From Scytalidium lignicola (Eukaryota; Ascomycota; Leotiomycetes), in assembly GCA_002812745.2 (NCBI GenBank), contig NCSJ02000231.1, positions 1 through 64,000 on the forward strand: 64,000 nucleotides of DNA. The letters run 5' to 3'. Below are positions 24,918-37,332 of the stretch, in pieces. Position numbers and translations under genes: made by a program. The notes under the pieces are model-generated. The model was not told the DNA's origin and did no database searches. It was given only the letters and a program-made list of their open reading frames with translations. Each line of letters starts with the position of its first letter. The stretch's first letter is position 1.

Positions 24918-26087
24918 GATGTAAACCTAATTAGTAGAAGACTGTCGAGATATGTAAGGCAAGAGAGTTAGTAGTACCTGACTAAGAAGAAAATGAACCA
25001 CAGTGCAATTGACTGAAGACACTTCGGAGACAAGTAGAGATGGATATATCAATTTATATCAAATTCAATCAACACCACCCACCGCGTCATGATTGAAGCG
25101 GGACTCTCCATACCCCGATCTTGCTTACCGTAGTGAAGACGGAGATGTAGCAACAACGATAGCATTTAGCAAAACATCAAAGTTTGACCCAACCTTTTGT
25201 CTTATCCCCTCGGACTCGTTGCCTTGCATTTATCTCCGTTTCAGGAGAATGAAGGATTTTAAGGGGACAATATCCCTGAATATAACTTTGGCCTGAGAAG
25301 CTCAAGCGACCTAGGGTCTGAGGGGTTACCAAAAACGATTCCAGGAGATCAGAGTCACCCGGCTAGAACTAGAACGCGGTACCGATGATGCGCCGTTAGA
25401 CACATCAGATGATGAATATTCAGCATCGTATGAGACCATTTGCTGACCCTGATGAGGCGAAAAACAGAAAATATCCGCCTTCAGAAAAAGAAGAGACGGT
25501 TATGGATTGTCAACAGTTGGCATTCCCGACTTGGCAACGTCGCTGGTGGAAAGGAGTGTCTTCGGACCATTGTTGTTGACTTCCGGGCTGTGTTCCGGAT
25601 AAGTTTTCTTCCGCCAAGGTGCGGTGGCAACTTAAGCACGTGAATAAGAAGGGATTAATGCCTAAGGCAGCAAATGCGAGGGTGGTACGTCAGAGACGTT
25701 CCACCTGGTGCCATTTTTTGGAAATGAAGTGATATGGGTTCCAGAGTAGATTTCCTCCATCTTCCTAATTATTCAAAGTCTGGTTTATGTATTGAATAGT
25801 TCCGGGGAAAATTTGGGGTTGTTAGTGATGTCAGTTAAGATCAAAACGAAACTTCAGCACAAAAAAACAAATGTCACGAGGAAACCTGGGACAGAATTTA
25901 TTTGTATATTTTGATATTTCATATGCTACAGTTATAACATCCATAAAACTCCTGGCAAGAATAAATCATAAATGCATCTGTTTTGCCTCACCGTGAGTCC
26001 CCAATTTCCTAATTCCAGATACTAAGAATACAATTATGAGAATGCAATAAACATGGGAATCATAGGACAGCAACATTCTGTTTGAGT
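24918..26087. other. Intergenic region
   Basis: No supported gene. A frame at about 25,431–25,730 is open apart from one TGA and looks faintly coding, but it shows no recognisable domain or splice signals. The last part is the 3' flank of the sugar transporter. Confidence 0.4.
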
Positions 26088-28004
26088 CTAGGCCGCCCCA
26101 GAAGAGACTGCTGGGCCACGGCTATCCTCTGGTAATAACTCCTCCTTTTGTACGGCACCACCGTAAGTATCATCATTTCTCTTTTCCGTTCGTCTACCCT
26201 TGCTTCGGAGGTTCATTGCATCGGTGTTGATGCCCTGTCCTAGGTTCTTCTTCGTCTCAGGGTCGAACTCGAATTTTGAGCTCTTGAGAGGTGTGATATG
26301 AAGGAGATACATAGCGTCGACTTCCTCTAGAGTTTTCCCGCTCGATTCGAGGAGGAAGAAGTACACAACGAAGAACGCCGCAAGATTGCACCCGGCGAAA
26401 ACGTAGCCATAAGCGAAATCAATATCGCCGGTGATGAAAGGTGTAAAGAACGCCAGCATGAAATTCCAGAACCAGTTGGCGGATGTGGCAAATGCCATTG
26501 CGACGGCACGATATCTGTATGGATACATCTCGCTGATACAAGCCCAAACCAGGGGACCCCAAGTTGTCGCAAAACTCACAATGAACAAGCAAGCGAAGAC
26601 AATGAGAACGGTTCCAGAGGTCTTGGCAAGTGCAGATCCCGTTGCGGCGGTCTTGAAGACAAATTGGCCAACCGATGCAAAGACCATGAAGCACATGAAT
26701 TGCCAGAGAGCACCAATCCATAACGATTCACGACGGCGGCAATGTCTTGCCATGTACACACCGAGGAATGTAGAGCCGACATTGACGCCTCCTAAAATCA
26801 TAGCCGTGACGTAGGGGTTTTGGATTCCAACTCCAGTAAAGACCGAGGTTCCGTAGTAGAAGAAGTAATTGGCGCCAGTTAGCTGTTGCAACATCTGCAG
26901 GGTCATACCGAGTAGGATACGGTAGGGCATTCTAGGTCCGGTGATGGCCTCATACCAATGATGATCTCCCTGAGTGGCGAGTCTGACCTTCTCGATCTCA
27001 TTGGTTTCTTCTTCGATCAATTGGTGATGTTCCCCGACGCCATAGAACTTTGCCATTGTTGTCCTTGCACGTGCTTCTTTGCCATGATTCCAATCATGAC
27101 GGGGGGATTCGGGGAGGAACAAGATACCGACGCCAAGAATGAGCGCCCAGATAAATCCAATGGCCATAGGGATGCGGTAGGAACCCGTGTTGGTCGTCTT
27201 TTCAGTACCAAAGTTGATGCAGTCAGCCACGAAGATACCGATTGTAATGAATAGTTGGTAGCAACTGACAATATGTTAGTTAAAGATCCTCTCGGCCTGC
27301 TGGAAATGAAGTAACTCACGATATGACAGCACCTCGAACCGGAACGGGCGAAGTCTCAGCCATGTAGAGCGGAACAAGGACGGAGAGGGCTCCAACACCG
27401 AGGCCAGCAACGTATCTGCCCATGACGATACCAACCCATTGCCCTGGACCTACTGCCATTTGAATAACGACACCGATACAGAAAATCACGCACCACGGAG
27501 GAATGCTCGTCTTTCGTCCGATCCGGTTGGCGACCGGACCGGCGATCAGACATCCGCAGAGAGTACCGATCGACAGCTATATGGGGATCAGTAAAATACG
27601 ATCGACGGCGAATCAAGATGGCATGCGCAGAAAAATTTTCGACTTACCAAAGCAACAATCAAACCAGACCTCACGTTGGTGAAAAAGTAGCCGTTGGGGC
27701 TCTTTTGACTCACGGGTCCCAGCTGCCCAAACCTCCTCAAGAAGACTTCCATCTCCAGGAAGCCGGAAATCTGACCGGTATCATAACCAAAGATAAACCC
27801 TCCCATAGCAACCAGCATGGCCATGAATATCGTGCGGAGGGTGACTCCTGGGACCTTGAGCTTCGAGGCAACCTTTCCTTTCTCTTCATCTTGTTGTTTT
27901 GCCGGGCTATCGAAGGAACGAGTGTCCGGAGACGATGATGAGGTGGCCGCGAGCTCAGTCAAGCCGGCCGCATCTCTGCGGTCGTGAGGATTTATGGTAC
28001 TCAT
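26088..28004 (-). CDS. MFS sugar transporter (hexose-transporter-like)
   Basis: Plasma-membrane sugar/H+ symporter or facilitator of the sugar-porter family. Three exons: 28004–27648, 27576–27320 and 27264–26088, total 1791 nt and 596 residues, with introns of 71 and 55 nt. The cytosolic N-terminus is Ser-rich. Family signatures are present in order: GYDTGQISGF in helix 1, GRKTS between helices 2 and 3, GRYVAGLGVGALSVLVPLY with MAETSP in helix 4, PESPRHD after helix 6, QQLTGANYFFYYGTSVF in helix 7 (sugar-binding QQ), and a final ESSGKTLEEVD. Twelve membrane segments fit the length. The C-terminal tail of about 80 residues is hydrophilic and charged. The gene is intact with clean splice sites. 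Substrate cannot be read from sequence; glucose or a related hexose is likely. Its neighbours give no pathway context. Confidence 0.93.
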
Positions 28005-31000
28005 GCCTGATTAGAGATTATATTTCTTGAATTGTTGTTATGAAGAATTTGGGGAAAAGGAAAGGGGGGTGGTGGTTTTGTTTATATGAGGAGGGAAAAA
28101 GGAGAGAAGGAAAAGGTGGGACAGCAGAAATTTTATAATTAACTGTGGAGTAGGTTACAAAACATGCCACAGCCAACGAGCAGCGTCGATGAAAAGGACC
28201 CCAGATTCCTTGAAGCCAGGAAGGTGCGCTGGGGAAAGAGCAAGAGCCAACCGGCAACCCTCCAGCCTGCCAAGATCAATCCAGCCCAGCAATGCTCTGG
28301 GTCATGACGATGGTGGACGCGGTGGCAACCGAAGCCAACCGCTGGTTCTTCGTCATGTTTGACTCTCTCAGCTTTTCTCTCTGGACAGAAAAAGGCTAGA
28401 ACAAGCCTCGGCCTGGCTTAATGATACGTCAGGTGGCTTCTTCGCTGAACTTCTCCTCTTAGCCAATATCCCCAAGCCAATTTTTATGAACCTGGGGCCT
28501 TTCTCAAAAGGAACATTCTAAGCGGTCCAGCAGACTTGATTTTTTCCCTCGGGACAGAAGCAAGGAACATTTCTCTACACGGGAAAAACTCACCGTTGTC
28601 ACAACTCACCTTTCCTGACGTCGCGTTCGCGCGCCTGGGGATCGACGACGTCATTTTACGCTTCAGCTAGCCCTAAGTGAATCCTGCTTCGCACCGTTTT
28701 GGCCTAGCGCGTCAAGCGGCTCTCGATTCAGCCAATGAGCATCTCCGAACCGAAGTAAAGCCCCGATTAGTCACGTGTTTGCGGCGGTGCCAGGTGGGAC
28801 GTTGTCTGCAGTGCACGTGCAGGGTAAAAACCAAGGAATAATTTTCCGCTGCTCCATATTTTTCCCACTCAAGGTTCCACTGTGGTTTCGGTTGCGGGAA
28901 TTAAACGGTCTTTCTGCCGTTTTTGATACTTTCTGATGGTTCTCAATGGTTTTAGTAGGGTTTAATTAATAAGTATGGCCTGTCAATTTTGACGATTCTG
29001 GTCATTTTTTTGTGTCATTTTCTTTTTTNCACTGATCACTATTTGGAGACAAATGTTTAGTAAGAATGTGCTGAAATGTTCTAGAAGAAGAGATTATCAA
29101 GCTCGAGACCGTGTGGGGGTGTTGCACATACATTATTCCCTCTTGGTTATCTTGTCAATAACTTTTTGGATACCCGACTCTTTCATATATCATCTGGACC
29201 ATTTTGATCATCTTTATTCTGTAAATATCAAGACTGATATTTACCACAAGGCATTTTACCGTTCGTCTGCTGCGCCTAATATACAGCACCGTTAGCCTTA
29301 AAAAAAAGTATTCTCATATGTATCGCTTGATATTGTTAGACCATAGAAGTACAAAATCAAGGTCTCAAAGTGAGTAGCGTTATGATTGAGTATTCATCTG
29401 CATATGTTTGATGTTTGATGTGTACATATGGTATGTGTACTTGATACCCGCAACTAAATGGAAATGAAATAGCCCATAGGAACATGGACTTAACACGACA
29501 CTATGAAATATGAAAAGAGAAGGCTGATATAATGAAATTCCTGTGGCTTTGCCTGGAAGATGATCCACACTAGTGGTAGAGCTTGTTACCATGCCAGTGT
29601 ATTAGGCTGGAATTGGTGTGTAGAAGATCTTGGTGATGGTTCCGATAGCTACCTGGGAGCATCTACCAAATCAAATATTGTTAGTGGGTGCCGGGCATAG
29701 TTTTTGCTTTGCCAGATACTTATCTGCTCTTAGTTGAGGGTGATTTTGACATGTGTCGAAAGTTCTATCTATGATACTATTATCCTGCATAGATTATTCG
29801 ATGGAACATGTTGAGCAGATAGCAAATTCCGTGAGGACAGCCATCACCCATAAAACCAGAGCTTAAACTACTACTGGAAGAGATACTTCTCTTATACAGT
29901 AAGGGGCTATAATTATCTGAACGATATAGCAAGGGATCACATACCTCATCGCAGTAAAAGACACATGGCAGTAATTACATACCATGGACGAAAATTAATA
30001 ACCAACATGAACATCTGTCTTGGCTTGGTTCTCGGCCTTCATCCATGGCTAATTAGATTTAAAAAAANTTTCCTCAAAGGTACAGTTACAGTACAACTTG
30101 AGTGACGGCGGCTTTTCCCCAGATCATGGAGTCCCCAATCCGCCAAGAAACGTGGCAAGATTGCTAATATATTAATTATCTTGCATCTGAAAGAACGGAG
30201 GCCCTCGGTCGAATTTCGTAAATGTTCTCCCGGTCAAGACTACTTATGCACCGCGACGTGGATCGTGAATTGAGCCTATTCATGTGCAGGAGATGGATGG
30301 AATCGATATTTATTTCAAAGCCCACGTAAGCAGCGGTGAATCGTGCTTGACTCGGTTTTCTTGGACAGGTAAATTGTTTTTACGGTCTTCGGTCTTCGGC
30401 TCGGTCCTTGAATGACGTGGTCTACAGTACAGTACCCGTACCGTTGCAGCTTACAGTAAGCTCGATCTTATCTACGGACGTAGTTAGGTTCTTATTGTAA
30501 TTGATGTTCTGCTTGATTAAGATTAAATCCGGATAATCAACATCACTGTGCTGAGAATCGGACCAGGACTAGGGTGGCATGTAACCCCCCAAGATGTTTC
30601 ACTATGAACAATGTAGTAGTAGGTCAAGGGTGCCACCGCTTCAGAAACATTGTAGCATGCCATTTCTCACGTTTCTTTGTTTCGTTTTGATAGTTGATTG
30701 AAATGTTATCTTTCTTCCTTTCTTTCGATTTTGATTAATTTTCAAAAAAATCCGGATTTCTGTACATGAAACAAGGTCATCGAGTTTTGCATAATAACTT
30801 GTACTCAAGCATTGTACTGTAATAACTGATTATGATGACTATGATCTGATTTGTGTTAGTTGATACCTAGACATATTCGGAGTTCAAGCGGCGGTTTTAT
30901 GGGACCGAGACGATGCACGATGTTGCTTGAAGCGGCCAAGATGTCGGAAAGCAGGAATCGCTGATTAGGGCTCAACACGCTGATCATGTGGATCTAGACT

Positions 31001-32653
31001 TGCGATTGTGCTATCTAATTAGCTGCCCGAGTGACCACACGTTCAGGTCTCATATATATTAATATACCTGTGGGATCCCATTTGTTTGGCGTGCCCTCAC
31101 ATGCCCCCGCCCCTTCCTTTTTCTACAGGCTCCACCCCCGGCATTCGTCCGAAGTCTGCGCAACGTTGTCAGCGATACGGGTATTGACGTCTCCACTGCC
31201 ATGCATGCAGACTTGCGATGATGCTCAGACATTGACTTGTGTCCGCGTATTACAATATAATTGGTACTTGCACAGCATTACTGCCAGAACCCAAATGAGC
31301 CTGCCAATTTCAACATTAGATTGCGTTCCATCCGGAAGAGAAGGGAAAAAAAATCTTATGACAAATTTAGCTGGGTAAATAAAGGAACACCAAGAAACGG
31401 GATCGAATTGTTTATTGTAATTAAATCGAAGCAGACCCTGGCTCCTCCTTTATTTATTTGCGGCCCAAATCCGGAGCTTTTATAACTGCGCTAGGCCGTA
31501 AGTAGACGTAGAAGCCGATGGGGTAGCTTGCGGGGTTGCAGGTTTGTGGGGATAAGGTTATTCGCCGTGTGGCGCGGGAGCTAAAAGGGGGAAACGGTCG
31601 ATGTTTTCTTGCGCCCCAGATTTACCAAAGACTTCGTAGCGGTGGATGGGTGAATTGGTTACTAGTATCTGGGCCAGTTTTGGATATCCAGCATCGTGAT
31701 AACTGAATCTCGGGTATCTAGACGCGACAAGATCGCTGCATCCAGATTAGTGTACCCGGGACTGTTACAGGTAGAGTACTCATTTTCATTTAAGAGCGGG
31801 TACATCCACCAAACATCTATAAACTTAAATCTCCCTTATCTACAGACTTACTAAGCACTGGACGGAACAGATTACGCACTTAGGGAAATGATACAATATA
31901 GTACATTCTCTCTGTGCACTGTAAATTTACAAGGTTGCTCTATTTCCGCGTTATTTGCCTTTTTGCTTAAAGCGGTTTTTATGCCAATAACCTCCCCCCT
32001 GAAAAAACACCTACCAGACCCGCACCCACTCCTGGCCAAATTAATCCAGCTTTTGCAACTGTCGCCGAGTGTATCACCGGTAACCAATTATCTGGATGAG
32101 GCGTTCTGTGGTATCATTCTTGACTTCGGCATCGTGACGCACCCCAGGTTTTTTTAATTCCTCTTGACGTGCTGTCTTTGCGGAGTCATTTGACTTGACG
32201 GCTTGGAGTCTGCCATGTATAACCGCAGGATAATACTTCCTTCATTTAATCAACTTGGGAGTTAGGAAGTTTATAGCCGCCCTATTCCGAAACTCCGCGG
32301 GGCGAGGTAAACGGTGGTATGCATCGGCCCTTCTGCTGCCGTGAAGTCAGGAAATGGGTACATGTTTTTGTTGCGGGGTCATCCCCCAGTTCAGATTTTA
32401 TTCTGAGGCATGCATTGATAGGATGTGGAAACTGCCAGGTCAAAGAATGCGCCGTATGATTGGTTAATCAAGTAGATGAAGGGGATGTCTGCCGGTGAAG
32501 CCCTACTAGTTCACGGAGCGCGGCAACGAGGCCTGACTGTTAGATATCAGAGGCAGCTACAAAGTATATATATTTCACTTTACGGCCAACGATGTTCCTG
32601 GAAGATCAAGCACAGCATCGCTCAACGACTTCTCTAGCCAGCTCAATCTCAAA
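28005..32653. other. Gene-poor intergenic region (4.6 kb)
   Basis: No gene can be supported. The first 700 bp are probably the sugar-transporter promoter, with TC-rich stretches and CACGTG-type E-boxes near 28,814. Isolated N bases at 29029 and 30068 sit beside T and A runs. GTAC/TACAG-rich short repeats occur at about 30,078–30,100 and 30,420–30,460. Open frames at about 31,031–31,485 and 31,888–32,157 have no domain signature and biased low-complexity composition. Confidence 0.5.
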
Positions 32654-33984
32654 ATGCCGTCTTTCAGCTCGATCGTGCTTGCTGCACTCACTTTGCGCAT
32701 CGCGCAGCTTGCGAATGCCCAGATTTTCACTCTCAGCTGTGACCCATTGACGATCCAGAGAGCTGATCCCATTGTCAGCCCGGGGCAGATATCTAGCCAT
32801 GTACACGCTGTTGTCGGCGGAACGGCGTTCCAGCAGACCATGTCTCAGACCACCGCGATCAACTCGAAAGCTACGACTTGTGACAAGAAACTTGACAACA
32901 GTAACTACTGGCAACCTCAGCTCTATCACCACCGAAGCGATGGTCAGTTTGAGCTGATTGAGTTCCAAGGAATCGTGAGACACCCTACCATATTTTTAGA
33001 TATTACTCGCAATAAAGACTAAATCAAAACTAGGCTGTCTACTACCTCAATCGAGCATGTGACTACGAGCCTGGATTAACTGATTGCCCAGCAAACTCCA
33101 ATGCCACAGCACCACCGGCTGGACTACGTATGTTGGTTGGAAACCCAACTCTCCGGTATGTAATATCAGGGAAGGCTTTGAACTTTTGTTTTTATTTCTA
33201 CTCTTTATATATGTGTCAATTAGGCTAACTTCTTGTTTGAATTATTTAGCACATTCAATCCAAACAGCTTTGCTCAACAAGCTATCCAGCACGTTTGCCT
33301 ACGTGAGAATGATTCTCCAAACTTCAACAGTCTTCCACCAATGGCCTGCCTCCGATTGAGAGCTGAGACATACTTCCCATCATGCTGGGATGGTGTTAAC
33401 CTCGACAGCGCTGATCATACAAGCCACGTAAGTACCTTATATTTTTATCTTTTAATAGAAAAATACATTCATATATGCTATTATAATATAATACGTGGCT
33501 AATTAGTTTGAAGATGGCATTCCCTGTTAACAATTACAACGGCGGTGTCTGCCCCGAATCCCACCCCAAAGCTATCTACTCAGTTTTCTACGAGTTCTTC
33601 TATGACACCTCCACCGTCACCGACTTCAACAACTGGGTCTGGGCTATGGGCGACCCCACTGGTTACGGCCTGCACGCCGACTTCATCAACGGCTGGACGG
33701 ATCAGAATGCCCTTGAGCAAGCAATTAACACCTGCACGGGCCCCCAAGGATTTGGCAGCCCTGACTGTTCTGTCAATGTAAGAGCCCTATATTGATATCC
33801 CCCCCCCAAGAAAAATATTTCTAACTCTCTATAGGCTGGTGAGGGTTCAGCACAGACTTTGAGCCCAGAAGTTGCAGCACCCCCTGAGCAAGTCGGATTG
33901 AACGGCCCGATTGCTGCTCTCCCAGGAAATAACCCAGTTACTGGAACTCCTATCAAGAAGGCCCGTCGTGCTCTCAAGTTCTAA
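32654..33984 (+). CDS. Secreted DUF1996 domain protein
   Basis: Five exons: 32654–32974, 33034–33155, 33250–33427, 33514–33777 and 33835–33984 (1035 nt, 344 residues); all introns are GT–AG and the frame closes exactly. The N-terminus is a signal peptide (about 22 residues, hydrophobic VLAALTLRIAQLANA, cleavage before QIF). The mature protein shows the DUF1996 pattern: DPIVSPGQISSHVHAVVGG, the QPQLYHH region, RACDYEPG, CLRLRAETYFPSCWDG, DHTSHMAFP, GGVCPESHP and GLHADFINGW. Conserved Cys and His residues suggest disulfides and possibly a metal or carbohydrate site. The family is common in wood- and plant-degrading fungi and its activity is unknown to me. The acceptor of intron 3 was set at 33513 because SHM then matches the family. 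The C-terminus (GTPIKKARRALKF) is basic, with no GPI signal. Confidence 0.88.
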
Positions 33985-36369
33985 ATGGACAGATCCAGAA
34001 AGCCAGACCTTAGGCTAGGATAATCCGTAAGGAATTCGATAAGAAAGAATGGCATCAGTGATTTGCTTTGTTGACGACATCAACGATTCTCACACTGCAT
34101 TTTGCCTATGAAAACCAAAAGAAGCGCCGCCGGGTATTTTAGCGCAAGTTTCATGTTTGGAAGTAGTATTCAGTAATTTGATACTGTTATCTGCTCTCTC
34201 CTTTTTTTGTATATAGTTATTATTTTACTGCATATAGTTTATGAAAATTTAAATACTTTTTGAGCTCATCAGACAAGGCCTTTATATATATACGCTGTAA
34301 AGGAGCAAATGTAAGACACTCTGCTTATACGACATCTTAGGAATATTGGGTTCATGTAGAGATGCTTTCATTGGAATTGATAGTAATAAATCAGACTAGA
34401 GTTCTAGACTTGAGCTTATCTGTTACTTTCAACGATTGATACAAATACTCCCTAGCTAATATTCATTCGCCATATCTCTTATCTTTCTAATTTTACTTTT
34501 ATAGAACTATGCGAGCTTATTATAACTGATTTGTTAATTACATATTACCTATATATCCTTGAAAATCATACTATTCAAAAACATCGTTCCAAAACATTCT
34601 TTTTACACAATTTGTTGTGGTGTTCATAGGCTTTTGCAAACTTGAAGGTCTGATTGGCAAAAACGCGTAGCAACAGCATACATTGATGGTGAAATACTTA
34701 TCATTGTCAATTGTATAGTAATTACCCTGATCACTAACTTACTATTTATGTATATTATTAAGCAATAGGATGTATTACTCAAGTTTAATTAAACTATGTC
34801 ACTCCGGGAAGTATTCTCTTTTATTTAGAGAAACTTTAAAACAGGATTATCCGCACCGTCTGGAATCTTTGCTCGTATGATCGGCCCTAGCCATGATTGA
34901 TAGTCCGAAGACTCATTCACGTTTCCTGCATAGCGCAAGAGTGGGCGGGCACCAGGGTGATGGGATCCGATGTAGGTTTGCCCCCCCAAGAAACGCAACT
35001 GCCGGCCGATGTAATATTTACAACTTATGGTATCGCGCTTCACAAATTGAAAAAGTGGGAGCCGTTGATACCGGCTGAGTTCAATATGCCCCAGAATGGA
35101 AGGTTAATTTAATATCCCAGCATTATTGCCCCCGTAATCATGTCCGTTTAGCGCCTAAGATACATGTTCCTCGAACTAAGTCTTCCCTTCTCAGCAATTA
35201 ACTAAATTAAAAAGATACACTTGTGAAGAATCTATATTACCCGTAAGTAGATTTGGATCAGAACAGACAAAACTCCTACAGATTCGTCTTAGATGATAAT
35301 GTTGTCTGGATCGCCCCTAAAGGAACTAATGTTACGTAAACCTTTCGATTGAAAGGTGCTAAAGTGCATCTAAGCTTGAAAGTCTGAATAAAAGTGAAAA
35401 GTCTAATATTATAATATAATGTGGCCGTTATAAAATTAGCTCGACTTTCATATATCTACCTTTGTCCGAACTTAGCATAATTGCCAACACCCCTCTATCC
35501 AATTCCAGCTGGATCCATATCTAAATTTCCCCTTCCTAATGCTTTTACCATACAACGAGTTATATCGATATTTCTTATTTTCCTCACCTTCTGCATCATT
35601 TCTAATGCCGTTAATATCTGAATGCTCTGATCATCGCTGATCGCTCACATGATTTGATCAATGATTTCAAATGACTATGAGGTGAGATCGTGTATTATCT
35701 TAGATGTGTTTGGTGCTTGTAGGATACTCTGGTTGAGGCAAATCTTCTGGTAGAGCTTTAATTGAAGATCTATTATATCCCTAACACTATGCATCATATT
35801 TTGATTGTAAGCAAACGGGGCAGACTGGAGCTAAGCAGCATCAATCATGTTACCGACAGTACTATCTAGTCTCTACTCATTAGTGACAAGGATGACGATC
35901 TATAACGCAAGATGATGTCCTTTTTATGCTTCTAATTAATTGGCTTATGATAGTTTGACGGGATATAGAAAATAGTAAGGGAAAAGATAGGGAAAAGACA
36001 GCGCGTTAGAGGTACGTGGTAATATACGTAATTAGTCCGAAATCCCGGCACCTTTGGTAAAACTCGTAAGCCTCCATCTTCTGATCAATAATTAAGTTCA
36101 TATATGTGTTGTTCTAAGCTTCGTTCGCCAAAGTCGAAGTTAGTCCCAACTACCTACCGCCTGATGCCCCACACAAAACAGGCAGCGAACGCCTTAAAAC
36201 GCAGAATTCCAACCAACGATCAGATGTATACGTATATTAATGAGAACGTATAATACGCCTGTATGTGTACAGGAAGAATGATTCACTACAATACTATATA
36301 ACTCTCTCAACTCAACCTAAGAACTACCTTTTTTCATTATCACCTGATTTCGTTCGGACTCATTCCACC
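33985..36369. other. AT-rich intergenic region
   Basis: About 2.4 kb, strongly AT-rich and without a supported gene. The only compositional change is a more GC-rich patch at about 34,850–35,110. The remainder shows no repeat, TIR or tRNA that I can recognise. Confidence 0.5.
34825..35112. other. GC-richer patch, possible gene relic
   Basis: A roughly 250-bp patch that is visibly richer in GC than the AT-rich DNA around it and open on both strands. The reverse frame gives a protein-like stretch (GGQTYIGSHHPGARPLLRY, then SWLGPIIRAKIPDG), and a forward frame is also open. I do not recognise a family and there are no convincing splice neighbours. It may be the remnant of a decayed gene or inserted fragment. 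Confidence 0.25.
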
Positions 36370-37138
36370 ATGGCGTCGATCCAAATTTTTCAATTAGATC
36401 CAACACAGGATCTCTGGCTCCTCCCTGCTCTTGTAGATCTCCACATCGCCAGTATTGAACATGACAATTCCCTAATGCGTTTTCATCCTCCTTTCACACC
36501 AGAAAAACGCGCAAAGATGCTCTCCTTCTGGCGTGAGCGGATGGACCAAGCGCGTTCCAAGCGTTGTATTATAATTGTGGCTACTATGACAAAGACAAGC
36601 ACGATAACGCCAATAGATGGTCAAGAGCATGAGAAAGAAGTGGAAAAGGAGCTTTGTGGGGTGATTGAGCTGGGAACTCCAGATGCCGATACCGGTCCGT
36701 TTCGAGGAGCTGTAGAGATGTTGATGGTCTCGCCGGCGCACCGGCGGCTGGGATTAGCGACGAAGTTGATGTTGAAGCTTGAGGAAATAGCGTTGCAAGA
36801 AGGTCGTACTTTACTAGTAAGATGCCGGTTTTTGTTTCATCTTGCCTGACTCTTCGATTTCTTGGTGAGAGGCTAACGTTGAAATGAAAAGCACCTATCC
36901 ACCACCGTCGGAAGTCCAGCAGCGGAATATTTATACCCGCGTTTAGGTTATGTTAAGGTAAGTTATGCCACTCCTGATGGTGAGCGAGTTAGATTGTTGT
37001 ACGTCTTCTAAAAAACAACGATAACAGGTTGGAGTTGTACCAAACTACGGTATTGTCCCGAATACCGGCGAGTTGGTGGATGGCGTATACTTTTATAAAG
37101 ACCTAAGACTGAGAGACGATAAACACGTAGCAAGCTAG
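36370..37138 (+). CDS. GNAT-family N-acetyltransferase
   Basis: Three exons: 36370–36816, 36892–36957 and 37028–37138 (624 nt, 207 residues); both introns have GTAAG donors and the first has a CTAAC branch site. The fold signature is clear: ELCGVIELGTPD forms the beta4 region, VEMLMVSPAHRRLGLATKLM is motif A with the acetyl-CoA pyrophosphate-binding RRLGLA loop, and TTVGSPAAEYLYPRLGYVKVG is motif B ending at the usual GY. Such enzymes acetylate amines, antibiotics or proteins with acetyl-CoA; the acceptor here cannot be inferred. The ATG at 36370 is preceded by CCACC, a good context, and gives the expected length. It converges on the PaxU-like gene, whose coding end lies under 200 bp away. 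Confidence 0.9.
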
Positions 37139-37332
37139 AACCGATGAATTAGACCATCAGATCCAATGAAATTGCTGAATTTCCTCCTGATGTTGTATAA
37201 ACCGGGGGAGCAGGATCATAATTAATCTATTAATTGGAGTGCGTTTTATATAGATATTCTTACAGCTTTCATCTTAGAGAAGAAATTGAACTTGACCACA
37301 CGTCTATTTTATAACCCAAACATTTAATTATT

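Noticed and set aside
25431..25730. Frame with protein-like composition but one TGA
   Set aside because: No domain, no splice context and only moderate length; chance cannot be excluded.
31031..31485. Overlapping forward frames in the gene-poor region
   Set aside because: Low-complexity composition, no recognisable domain or splice-linked exons.
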